Source: Candida dubliniensis CD36 (taxonomy: Eukaryota; Ascomycota; Pichiomycetes; Serinales; Debaryomycetaceae). From it: DNA of 64,000 bases. The translations under genes and the position numbers were made by a program. Below, in pieces: positions 9,700 to 20,544 of the stretch (positions are counted from its first letter, which is position 1; every line of letters starts with the position of its first letter). Location: positions 1-64,000 of the forward strand of contig NC_012866.1 of assembly GCF_000026945.1 (NCBI RefSeq), in the 5' to 3' direction. The notes under the pieces were generated by a model. That model made no database searches, was not told the DNA's origin, and worked only from the letters and a program-made list of their open reading frames with translations.

Positions 9700-12331
9700 C
9701 GCGGGTAGCGGTAGATGGCCAATCAAACTCCCAACGCAAACTCTATTCACATTAAACGTATAACCCGAGTATATCGTAATCCCACCTGCTTACTGATACT
9801 CTGGGAGATATCCAGCAAGTGACCATCCTGAGTAGTAGACCCACCAAACGATTCCTCAACATGATCTGGCTCTAGTGACTTTGCCATTCCAACATGTGTG
9901 CTTTGTATTCCATTTGTTTGCGATAAATTGTTTTGAAGTGATGAATTTTTTTTTTGGGTTAATCATAGGTCGTGCACCATTTCCAAAACGTATGTCTAAT
10001 CCAAATCAAGTTATTTTGGGGACGCTTGTCACCCCCTTAATACCGGATGAGAGCTTGTACTGATGCTAGATGTTCTACGAATGGGAGCTTGTACCGATGC
10101 AATGTCATTTACGTATGTATTTGAGTTCAGCCAAGGGGTTGGTTTTTGATCTACCCCTAGAGTAATTTGTTTGTGTGTTTTTGGTGTAGTTTCTCTACAA
10201 AAATAGACCAAAAAAGCATCAGAGACTGTATTCCCACAAGAACATCTACATTTCTCTAATGAGAAGACCACTTATCAACCAATCCTTTGTTGACTATTCC
10301 TGGCTCATAAAACTACTACTGCAGAATTCCTCTTTTTGGTCTCATCGGACCAAATCAATATTCTAGTTTTCGTCTGCCCACACGCAAATCTCAAAGATCT
10401 TCGAGTTTTAATTTCAGATCTAACTTTTGGTTCGCTCAAGTTTTCACGAAATAGACATGTCGGAAATCTTGGCCAAAACAAACAACATGTCCACAAAAGC
10501 TTGTACCTGACACCCAGTTAACCTGCGTTTCCAATGTTCCCACCTTGCCCCTCAGAAACTGACTTCAAATGAACATACACGGGCTCGAATAAAATCATGG
10601 AGAGATTGCTAAAAGGAAGCAGATAAACCCCGACGACAAGATACACCCCACGTGAGGCATCAAACAGTTAAAGTCTGGTTCTACTTAGAAATACAATTGA
10701 ATAGATGTTATGGATTGAAACGTGCATTATCAAAGATACTAGTTAAGACCATTAATCATCTGTTCATTGTGAAGAAACAATCTGAATATATTATTTACTG
10801 TTATGGACAATCAATTCGTTTGATTCTCATTCTACGATCAAAGTACTACGTCTGTGTATCGTACATATTCCTTTGAAAGATTCAGTGGTCAAGCCTTACT
10901 GAAAAGATGAACAATATTTATCCCCTCCAAGTGAATACATTCCTGACAATTGTACGGTGTGTCGAAGAATAAACACATTATCTCACAAAATACTCATTAT
11001 TGAACTAATAGGAGACAAGAGATACCATTATGAATTAGATTGTATACAAAGGTTCAAATGGAATAATCCTAACAATTTTAATGCCGAACCAGCGTTTATC
11101 AGATTGTATTTGTGATTATACACCAGCCATACGACCTATTCTTAGTAAATTAAGGTACCTGACCATTATATGCTAAACCAATCTGTTTATACGTCATGAT
11201 TGTTCCGTCTAGTTGGCACGATTATTCCACTAAAAGCTAATGAAATGGGCTTCAACCCCCAATATAGAGTTCATTTTCCGATACTTAGCTTAGGATCATC
11301 AGAGTAGGCTTTCTCTACATTGTAATACATATAACAAGTAAATCATGTATATTAAAACCCTAAACTAATACCTCCAATTTTCTAAAAAAAATTGGATCGC
11401 TATTGAATTGTTTGTTAGTAAGGTACAGCACAGTAATATCTGTAACTGAAATTGTAAATCAACCCCAACGAAAATTAAATACAAAAAGGCACCCCGTGGA
11501 AGTCAAAAGAACATTCCCAAATACCAAAACATGATAATCATAAAAGGGTGCATCTTATCATTCAAACGATTGATCCAAGACCGGAAATACACAGACACTC
11601 CTTTCGTACGAAACCCATGGTCAACAGATTCCTCAAAATACTTTCAAGGAGACATGGCCGATGCACTTGTCTTATGAACAAGTTGTAGACAGCAGGGGAA
11701 AACGTATGGTATATGTATGTGCACCCAGTCCCCGTGGTATGACAATATTTGGTGTTGTCTACCGGCCAAGCCCTAGCAACCACAATTGAGTTATCGTTTG
11801 AGCAAGAGTTAACAAAATATCAATATACGAACACATACTCTCGATTATAATTTCCCAACCAAAATATTTTCTGCAACACGTACATGCATGCCCTAACCAA
11901 AAAAAACCACGCCATGTTTAATAGTTAGGGTTGGCCTTAATTGCCTTGTTTTCTTTCTCTGGTACTGCAATCCAGCCAAGCCCATAACGGAACGAGGGAA
12001 CCGCGCTCGAGGCGGGTCTTGATATTAACATTCCCCTATTCAATGCATACCCTACGCCTCAACTAGAATCCCTCTAACTTCTGGTTTATTATGACTCAAC
12101 CATGACATCAGGGATATGTGATATGTAATCAATTCGTCTAGGGATTGATTCTGGTCCACAAATAACCACTAGTCGGTTGTACTACACTCTCTTTATCATT
12201 TTATATATATTGTTTTATAAAGCTATATATGTAACGAAAAACCCAAGAATTAAAAAACAGCAAACATTAAAAAAAAAAAAAACAAACTAAACAAAATTGT
12301 ACAGATGAGAAAAGAATTATAAGATTGTTCT
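9700..12331. other. Decayed sequence without intact genes
   Basis: No long frame is present. A short duplication (GAGCTTGTACTGATGC near 10050, GAGCTTGTACCGATGC near 10085) and several short protein-like stretches remain. One plus-strand stretch (10903-11115) reads about 70 codons without a stop and contains a CxxC pair (DNCTVCRR) and FKWNNPNNF. A preceding frame (10652-10876) may be its upstream part after a frameshift. I do not recognise the family; together they look like an old gene relic. A possible solo LTR is listed separately. Confidence 0.45.
11753..12030. mobile_element. Possible solo LTR (278 bp)
   Basis: The segment begins TGTTGTCTACC and ends GATATTAACA, giving the TGTT...AACA ends typical of yeast LTRs at a plausible length. 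It contains a GC-rich island (GAACCGCGCTCGAGGCGGG) unlike the surrounding AT-rich DNA. There is no matching 5-bp target duplication (TTTGG on the left, TTCCC on the right) and no internal retroelement sequence next to it. The call rests on ends and length only. Confidence 0.25.
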
Positions 12332-14053
12332 TTAAATATGAATTGAATCACTAAATGAATGGAATGTAGATGCGGTGGATGGTGGGGCCAGACACGTTGG
12401 AGCTAAAATCGGAGTACTTGGTGTAGACGACGATGTAGATGAAATAGATGGTATTGGCGATGTAGAAATTGAACTATTGTTTGAAGACGAGGATACTAAT
12501 GGATTGTTGTGGGTGGTGGTTGAACTATTGGCAAAACAATAATTGTTCAACAAATCAGCATAACTTAAACTTGAAAAATCAGGTCTACTGAGATTAGAAG
12601 TGGTGGGTGTATGATTGCGTTGATGTCTCTGAGAATATCTTGGCCTTGGTTGATTTGTAGTAGAACCAACAATATCATTTGATGAATACGACTTGTTCAA
12701 GACTGGACGTGATACTGTTGGTTTGATAAGATCTTCGAAATTGCGTTGCAGAGTTGTCTTCTTCTTGATTTGTGTGTCTTGTTGATGTAACATTAATTTA
12801 GAAACCAATTCATTAAATTGAGGAAACTCATCATCTTTCTTCACAGTCTTGCTGCCACCAACAGAAGTACTTGAACTATTGTTGATGACATTTCTATCAA
12901 TACGAGTCAACTGGAATTGGTAATTCTTGCCAAAATTATTATCCCAGTACTCAGTGCCATTAACCTGATATTTGATACACATTTGTAATTGAACATTCTT
13001 ACCATCTGAAGAAATCAAATCATCCAAACTGATCTTGAATTTAAACTGATCAATCTTATCGCTGATCGATTTGAAATAATTAATCACTGCTTGCCCACCA
13101 AATATAACACTAGTCTTCCAATTGTTTAATGTCAATTTAAGGAAAACCTTCTTTTCAAATGCTAAATTTTGAACATTGACCAACCCATAAAGAAAAGTCT
13201 TACCATCTGTCTTTAACACATATGCCGAAGGCAACCAAACAATGGATTCCTTGGAGTTGACCATTTTGGGAATATTATGTGAAGTCAATCTATACTCAGA
13301 ACTTCTTGGTGCAGTCTTACCAACACCCGAACTTGGCAAAAACTTGTTGGTTTTGTTAAGCTGTTTCGGTGCTGACCAGTAATCATCTTCATCATCTGAC
13401 GAGGAGGATGAATTATTCAGTTTATCCCAATTCCATTCAAATCCCTGGCGACGACGACGGTTGGGCTTATTCTTCAAAAACGTATACACTTCATCATCAA
13501 CATCAACATCTTCAAATCCAGATTCAAATTCACATGGTGGAGATGTGCATGGAGAATTGGCCAACGACACCGTACTAGGAGAATCACAACCATCAAACAT
13601 CTTGACATTGGCTAATCGTGATGCAAAACGAACCGACTTTCTCGTGCTGCCTTTATTTCCCATTGCTGATAATTGCGGCGTGGATAATGAACGTTGTAAT
13701 AGACTCGACAATTTTAACGACGACTTGACAATCTCACCCGACTTTTTACGAATTAGAGTTGATGGTCTAACAACGTCTTCTGTGGCGGTAGTACTACTCT
13801 CAGAAATGTTCACTTTAGGTGGCACATAATAGTTTGGTATTTGAATCTTCTTGCGCACTTGTGGTTGTGGTTGTGGTGTTGGCGACACAGATGCTGTGAA
13901 TTTAATGGTAGATGCATTTGAGTCAAGTGATTCAGAAGACGACCCATGTTTCAAGTAGTTGGGAGTATTGGTTAACAAGTTTGTGTAGGGTCTAATTGAT
14001 TTTGGTGTGGCGGTAGAAACAGCGGTTCCTTTTTCTGTTATTGTGGTAGACAT
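12332..14053 (-). CDS. GAC1: Glycogen-targeting regulatory subunit of protein phosphatase 1 (Gac1-like)
   Basis: The 573-residue protein should bring the PP1 catalytic subunit Glc7 to glycogen and activate glycogen synthase. The PP1-docking RVxF motif is seen as KSVRF at residues 139-143. A carbohydrate-binding module of family CBM21 spans about 268-384, starting ESIVWLPSAYVL and ending with its usual WDNNFGKNY signature (370-378). The rest is low-complexity: a Ser/Thr-rich N-terminus, an acidic stretch around 219-224 and a Ser/Thr/Pro-rich C-terminus, fitting a scaffold with disordered arms. It is shorter than S. cerevisiae Gac1 (about 790 residues). It has the repeat-rich region on its 3' side and an unusually long empty region on its 5' side, which may carry regulation by nutrients. 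Paralogues (Pig1-type) share this architecture, so the exact name is a little less sure than the function. Confidence 0.85.
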   Translation of the reverse strand: MSTTITEKGTAVSTATPKSIRPYTNLLTNTPNYLKHGSSSESLDSNASTIKFTASVSPTPQPQPQVRKKIQIPNYYVPPKVNISESSTTATEDVVRPSTLIRKKSGEIVKSSLKLSSLLQRSLSTPQLSAMGNKGSTRKSVRFASRLANVKMFDGCDSPSTVSLANSPCTSPPCEFESGFEDVDVDDEVYTFLKNKPNRRRRQGFEWNWDKLNNSSSSSDDEDDYWSAPKQLNKTNKFLPSSGVGKTAPRSSEYRLTSHNIPKMVNSKESIVWLPSAYVLKTDGKTFLYGLVNVQNLAFEKKVFLKLTLNNWKTSVIFGGQAVINYFKSISDKIDQFKFKISLDDLISSDGKNVQLQMCIKYQVNGTEYWDNNFGKNYQFQLTRIDRNVINNSSSTSVGGSKTVKKDDEFPQFNELVSKLMLHQQDTQIKKKTTLQRNFEDLIKPTVSRPVLNKSYSSNDIVGSTTNQPRPRYSQRHQRNHTPTTSNLSRPDFSSLSYADLLNNYCFANSSTTTHNNPLVSSSSNNSSISTSPIPSISSTSSSTPSTPILAPTCLAPPSTASTFHSFSDSIHI

Positions 14054-17000
14054 GATTGATATGCTATAGTTTATGTAACAAAAATGAACAGATTAGTAAT
14101 CCAGTTGGAATGTTGTCTATATATGTGCGGACTGTGATAGATAAGTGTGGAAATTCTGCTCTTTGTTCTCCTTTGTCTTGTGTTTAAAGTTCTTATCTAC
14201 TACCCCTTTGAAACAAAGAAAACTGTGATAAAAATTACCTCTAGTGGTTGTTAGTTGTTTCTCTCTTTAAGGGGATGTGAAATACTTTCTAGAGAGGAAT
14301 ATGATTTTCGTTGATGATAAGAACCAAGAACAAAAGAAAGACAACAACAAAGAGAAACAACCAAAAGTAAAAAATAAAAAATAAAAAATTGTATATAACT
14401 GGTCTTTGGGATAGGGGTGGGTATATATATAATCTCTATTACTAATGCACTTTTAATTAGGGAAATGTGAAAATTCTTCTTCTTCAATTTTTGTTGGTCC
14501 TTTTATTATTTTTTAGTAATAAAAAATATTATCTTCCTCTTTTCTTTTTAATTGCTCTAATGGTTTTGTGTTATAATCTTTTCCAGAAGAAAGAGGGGGT
14601 GCAAAAGGAAAGGAGGGGGGCGTGGAGTTTTCCATTTCGCGTGAAATTTACAATTTTTGTGGTGTGTTCTCATACATAAAAACTAATTACTCATTGTTCT
14701 TACCAACTACAGCCTAATAAAAATTATGCCTCAACAAAAGAATACTCGGTTGGCTTACACCTTGGAGCCAAAAAAGCTCAATGGTTGGGTTGGTGTGTGG
14801 CTATTATGCTAAGAAAAAAGAATGACAAGAAAAAAAAAAAAGTGTGTGATAGAAATAATTATCCATAAGCGCGGTAGTGGCAGTGGGAAATGTGTAATAA
14901 AACTCTTTGCTTTGTTGGGTTAGGAAGAGATTGTCAGGTCAATGTAATTTCCAGGGTGCGGGGGGGGGGGGGGAGAATAGAACGATAGTTGGTGCCAGCG
15001 GAATGGAAGGACGGGGGTGTACATATAATTGCGCAGAATAAAATGAATTCAATATTATCTCTCTCCTCCAATTTTGTGGCATGGTTATCAGATGATTGGC
15101 GTGCACATTAAATTTTCTAGTCATGCGAAATTACACAAACTATTTATTCGTATTATATCCTTCTTTCCCACACACCTGGCTTATTGTACGGAACAAATGG
15201 ATTGGTAGTGCTGGTAGTATAACAAGAAGGGCATTACATATAAACTATCCAGAGAAAACTATAAGCTTTTAAACTTCATTATATATCATTCGATTTTATG
15301 GAGATAAACTAAAACTTGAAACATACGATTTATGCTTTGAAGCTGGTGTGGGAATATGTGAATAATTGCCTAATATCCTGGCCAGGTTTGCTCGTATGTG
15401 GCTTCGGATTAATCAGGATGACTAATTTGTTTATGCTACGTCAAGGCACATGTATGGTAGTCATTATATTTCTCCGAGTTTTTCCTTGACAACGTAAGTG
15501 ATTATCACTTTTGCTTCTTTGCTTTGCAACTCTTTAAAGGGGATGGAAGGCAGTGTCAGGAGGGTTTATACACAGTAGCCAAATTACCTCTTGCAACAAA
15601 ATCGGATGGCAGCTTCTTTTATTTTAAGCATGGCGTATGCCCCCCCCCTCTCTTGTGGAGTTTTGGAATATAGATAACACCCAGATCCAAAAGACTGACC
15701 CGTCAATGCCGTCAGAATGAATGACTAATTGTTCTCTCTAGTTCAACCTTGTAATCAACTTCTGGAGATACTAGAATATATAATTTCCCGGCACGATAAA
15801 AATAAATTGCAGTACTCCTTGATTGGACGATTTGGTCTAGTAACAGTTGCTGTCAATTAGTATTTGATATAATAATTTGGAGTGTTGTCGATTGATATTA
15901 TTATTCCAAGACTTTTCGGTGTAGTCAATGAAAATATTAATTGGCATTTCTCCACTTTTTCTCTTCCAGCCCCCCTCCCTCAACCTTTGTAGAAGCACTC
16001 CATTCAAGGAATTGTCAACCACAAGAAACGGAGAAAACTTGATAAATGTGGAGCAAGTGAACTGAACGAGAACAATCACGCACATTTACATTTGCTAATC
16101 AACTTCCAGAGTCACAAAAAATAATCACCATACTTGGCTACCATATACGATACGGAGTTTGAAACTTGAACTCTAAATTAAGTTGGTGTGCAGATTCTCT
16201 GCTTTGTGTAACTATATCTGGATTCAACAAAAAATATGCGCAGATTCTTAGAAGCCCAAGAAAAAAATTTTTTTTTTCATTTTTGTAAAGAGAAATTGCG
16301 ACTCCGGAGTCAATCTCATCATTGTTTCTCCAAATTCTTAATTAAGTCTAATTACACGACTCAAAAGTCTTTCACGGAGTTCAATGTCCATTTCACGTAC
16401 CGATATTATTCTTTGCTGGCTTCTTTATGAGTCTGCAAAATGTAAATAACAATGTAGATTTAAATTCTATCATCCGCATTTATCTTGTCGCTGATAAGAT
16501 AAAAGCTGCGGTTTCTCGAAAATTGTAGCATTTTCTCCCCATAAAATTACTCCAGATGGAGAACCCAAAAAGGATACAAAACTTTAAAAGGATTTGATGG
16601 TATTGATAAGTTATAAAAAGAAAGAGATCACAATGTTGATCAATTAATTGTTTGATTGATCTAAATGATAGTTGCCCATTATCACAAAGACTTGTAGAGG
16701 ACTGGTTTTGTGTGTGATGGAAGAAAAGGTCGTGTCGTGTTTTTGCTTCCAATCCAAGATGTAATTGTGCACTCTGATGGTGGAATGGCAAACACTAAGA
16801 GTTGGCAGTTGCAAAATTCTCATCACGTCAAGGTCTAGACAAATATGATGAGTGAGGGGTAGTTTAAATAGCAAAGGGCCCGCCTTAATGAACTCACCCC
16901 TCCTCCTCACTGCTCACATACAAATCTATGCAAGTCATCAAGACAACAAGGGGTAAACTTTAATACAGACCCCCCACCAACTTTTTTTTTCTTGTTTCAA

Positions 17001-18829
17001 TTTCCCAACAAATATGCCTAAACAACTAAATTAGGTTACATCGATTAACATATGTAACATCTATTCTTCTACTGTCGCTGAAACATTGAAAACTAAAATT
17101 CCATTTCAGTATATATCTTTGCGTGTTTTTGTGTAGTTATACTCTTATAGCTTATTTTAGTCCAATAATATCCTACCGATACTCTCACATAAATAATTGA
17201 GGTAAAACCGTACAACTCAAGTACATTCTAATCATCGCCACAACAAATACAAGATTCGATGGGATTTTTTGCACCCCCTGGTTAAAACAATGATTTATTT
17301 ATTCTCCTATCAATATTAAAGAATCGTGCATATAGAATAACTCTATCTCTACTCCTTTCAAAAAAGAAAATGCATATAATCCAGTTTTATTGATCTGCTT
17401 TATGGGATGATCTAAACTATACGCTTTTCTATAGATGTGTGCATGATTGATGGTATTCCTTATCATTTATGAAAAACCAGGTTCTTCTTCCACATTAGCA
17501 AGAGAAAATTTTTTTTTTCACTATTCTAAGATGAGATTGGAAACTAAGAAAAGTTTTTAGTAACACAATGACTAAAAACCAGCTTAACTAAAATCCCGGT
17601 TTAGTAAGTATTCATTCAATTTAACTGAATTGGGATAATTTGAGTCTTGAATATTCAATTCTCCCAACCACAGACTCTATTATTTTGCATGTATTAGAAG
17701 ATATACCTCCCCAAAAAGATTAGTTGGCTCTCCCTTTACAATCGTAATTTGTATTATTTTGGGTATATACCCTAATAGTTTTCATTTCTTCCGAAGATCC
17801 TCCAATTAGTTCTTCCCCACTTGGCTCCCCACTTACACACCAACATTTTTGTAGCATATTAAATTGCCAAATTCTTGACTTTTAAGCCTTGATTATTTCC
17901 ATTTCTTTGTGTCAACTTGTTTGATGGATATTATTCCTTTGCAGCCAACAATATGGTTCAACGTTGCTCTAAATCACTACCACGTACGAAAATAACTCAT
18001 TGGTAACAGTTTGGGTACTTATTTGTCCAGAAAGTATAGTCCAATTCAAGTCGACGCCTTTATATTCATCTTGTGAAGCTCTTGAGAAACAAACATTAAA
18101 TTCATACATCTGTGGCAACTTTTCGTTCAAAAATATTGCAAAAAAAAAATTCGAATCTCTATCATTCCAGATGAAAAACTGAACCACCTATGGAAATACA
18201 TATTTGTTGTTCTATAAAAACAAGAATAAAAAAACACAACCTAATAGCATTTCCCAAACCACAACCATCTATTTGCCATTGCCATCCATTGATGGGCATT
18301 CCACCAGCCCAATTCATCCAATTTGTGATTTTCTCTTGTAACATAGATCGGCTACTAATTCCCACTAAAACAATGGTAAAAAAAAAAAAAAAACTTTTAT
18401 TGTGATGTCAAAATAACCTTGTACTAGCCACAAGTTGAATTTCAAAAATCATGAACCGTCAAACCCTTGGAATTTTAGCCGAAAAAAAAAAAAAATACTT
18501 CTCGGAATATTCATCCAATCAAGAATCCCAAAGGTATAGCAACTTGCTTGGTATGCTAACTCCTCTTGGCATATAACTGAATGTTTTACATTTTCAAATC
18601 CTGTTGTCATTCACAACCAGTCCTATCAGTTTTGTGTCTCGTGCACATTCAACGAATTAGCGTCGATCCAAATATGATTACTAAATCTTCCCAAACAATA
18701 CATCCATAGAATTGGACCTGACAACGTAATTGTCAAGTCCATCTGCACCTTAATAGTTAACCAAACCACTATATATATCCAAATAATGTCCACAATTTTC
18801 TTCCATTCACCAAACAAACACCATCAGAC
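14054..18829. other. Long intergenic region, no gene recognised
   Basis: About 4.8 kb separate GAC1 and the permease gene, which point away from each other. All frames are short and look random. Homopolymer runs stand out: about 15 G near 14959-14973, 9 C near 15638, and several A or T runs (near 14830, 16265, 17512, 18378, 18482). No tRNA internal boxes, repeats longer than about 20 bp or transposon ends were noticed. Since both flanking genes are transcribed outward from it, it may be a large shared regulatory region or hold unannotated non-coding RNAs. Confidence 0.5.
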
Positions 18830-20506
18830 ATGTCAATGGATAAAACCCTTGGTTCTCCCAAAGATTCAACTTCAGTAAACACCATCGAAAATGTGGATTT
18901 ACAATCACAAGCTGATGAAATCTTCTACCATGATTCTCGATTATCCCTGTCTTTGAGTTCCCGATTGATTCTGATGATTTCCTTGGTGGGTGTTATTGGA
19001 ACTGGTCTATTCTTAAGGTATGTTTTTCCATCCATATATCTCGGTCTTGGTTATACTAACACCCCATACAGTTCCGGAGGAACATTAGCAACTGCAGGCC
19101 CATTAGGAATGATAATTTCTTACATCTTTGTTGCCACGGTCATTGGCGCAAACCAAATTGCTGTTACCGAAGTCACTTGTTTGATGCCCATCACCAGTGG
19201 CTATATCAGACACGCAGAACACTTTGTTGACCATTCTCTTGGATTCGCAATGGGAATCTGTAATATCTACCTGGCAGTAATCCCAACCGAATTATCAGCC
19301 GTCGCTCTTATCATGACATACTGGTCAGACTTAAGTCCTGCAGTGTTTGTTACTATATTTGGAATCGTCATAGTCGTCATCAACTCATACAACGTCAGAT
19401 GGTACGGAGAAATCGAGTTTTGTTTTGGGGTTTTGAAAATACTTTTGGTCATTTGTTTAATTATTGTTGGATTGGTTATAGACTTGGGCGGCGCCCCCAA
19501 CCACGAACGTCTTGGATTCCGGTACTGGAAAGACCCTGGCCCATTTTCAGAAAGATACGCTACTGGTGCATTAGGAAGATTCTTAGGGATCTGGAAAAGC
19601 GTTGGAACGGCAGTGTACACATTTTCAGGGATCCAATCGGTTTGTCTTCTTGCTGGAGAATCGGAATACCCACGAAGAGCTATTTATCGTGCTGCCAAAA
19701 GAGTGTTTTATCGAATTGCCATCCTCTATTTCACAACCGTATTGGTTTTATCAATGATTGTTTCTCACACCGATCCAGCAATCAGTAAACCCGATGGCAC
19801 TGCCAGAGGCTCAGCATTTGTTGTCGCAATACAACGGTCAGGAATCAAAGTGTTGCCACACATCGTTAATGCAGTGGTCTTGACATCTGCATTATCTGCA
19901 GCAAATTTGGATATTATTCGATCAAGTAGAATTATCTATGCCCTTGCTAGCAAACGCCAACTCCCAAAAATATTCCTCAAAGTCAATAACTATGGCTTAC
20001 CATATGTTGCAGTGGCATTCTGTTGTTCATTCTTACCCTTGGCATACATGACCGCGAATGCCACCCTGGCAGCAGTTTTCAGCTGGTTTCAAAACATCAC
20101 ATCCTCATGCACTTTGCTCAACTGGAGTATCATCTCCATAAATCACATAAGCATGAGCAGAGCATTGCGGGCTCAAGGTTATACAAGAGATGATTTACCT
20201 TATAAATTTGCTGGAGGGGAATTTGCCGCTTATTATTCATTGTTTTTCGCCATCATTTTCTTGCTAACTGGCGGGTTCCCAGTGTTTATTAAAGGATATT
20301 GGCAGTTTTCCACCTTTTTCAGTTCTTATTTTATTATTCCCCTTGTGTTGGTCTTCTACACCTTTGGCAAACTCTTCTGGAAAACAAAATTAAAGACTCC
20401 TTATGATGTCCCATTGAAACCTTTATTCTTTGACGTCCAACAACGTCCCGAACCTCCTTACCCAAAACTTAAAGGTTGGCAAAAGTTAACTTGGTTATGG
20501 GCTTGA
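18830..20506 (+). CDS. Amino-acid permease (yeast AAP family), with one in-frame intron
   Basis: This is a plasma-membrane amino-acid/proton symporter of the APC superfamily with twelve predicted membrane segments. The family start GVIGTGLFL is followed, after splicing, by SSGGTLATAGPLG, exactly the conserved first helix. Unspliced, 18 extra residues interrupt that helix. They correspond to 19018-19071, which has GTATGT, TACTAAC and CAG signals, so the CDS is best read as 18830-19017 joined to 19072-20506 (540 residues). Later family signatures include QSVCLLAGESEYPRRAI and SALSAANLDIIRSSR. Substrate cannot be read from sequence. The start is the first ATG, followed by a short hydrophilic cytoplasmic tail. 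It converges on GUS1, with only 38 bases between the two stops. Confidence 0.9.
   Translation: MSMDKTLGSPKDSTSVNTIENVDLQSQADEIFYHDSRLSLSLSSRLILMISLVGVIGTGLFLRYVFPSIYLGLGYTNTPYSSGGTLATAGPLGMIISYIFVATVIGANQIAVTEVTCLMPITSGYIRHAEHFVDHSLGFAMGICNIYLAVIPTELSAVALIMTYWSDLSPAVFVTIFGIVIVVINSYNVRWYGEIEFCFGVLKILLVICLIIVGLVIDLGGAPNHERLGFRYWKDPGPFSERYATGALGRFLGIWKSVGTAVYTFSGIQSVCLLAGESEYPRRAIYRAAKRVFYRIAILYFTTVLVLSMIVSHTDPAISKPDGTARGSAFVVAIQRSGIKVLPHIVNAVVLTSALSAANLDIIRSSRIIYALASKRQLPKIFLKVNNYGLPYVAVAFCCSFLPLAYMTANATLAAVFSWFQNITSSCTLLNWSIISINHISMSRALRAQGYTRDDLPYKFAGGEFAAYYSLFFAIIFLLTGGFPVFIKGYWQFSTFFSSYFIIPLVLVFYTFGKLFWKTKLKTPYDVPLKPLFFDVQQRPEPPYPKLKGWQKLTWLWA
19018..19071 (+). other. 54-nt spliceosomal intron, in frame and stop-free
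   Basis: The 5' splice site GTATGT is at 19018, a perfect branch sequence TACTAAC at 19054-19060, and the 3' splice site CAG ends at 19071. Removing it restores the conserved FLSSGGTL of the permease family. The length is a multiple of three and there is no stop codon, so a simple ORF finder reads straight through. Confidence 0.93.
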
Positions 20507-20544
20507 ATGGTGTTATATAGGTACATATTCTATAAGTATTCTCG

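Noticed and set aside
1..12331. Telomere repeats or the known Candida major repeat sequence
   Set aside because: No array of the 23-bp Candida telomere unit and no SfiI-containing repeat was seen; the repeats present are of other kinds.
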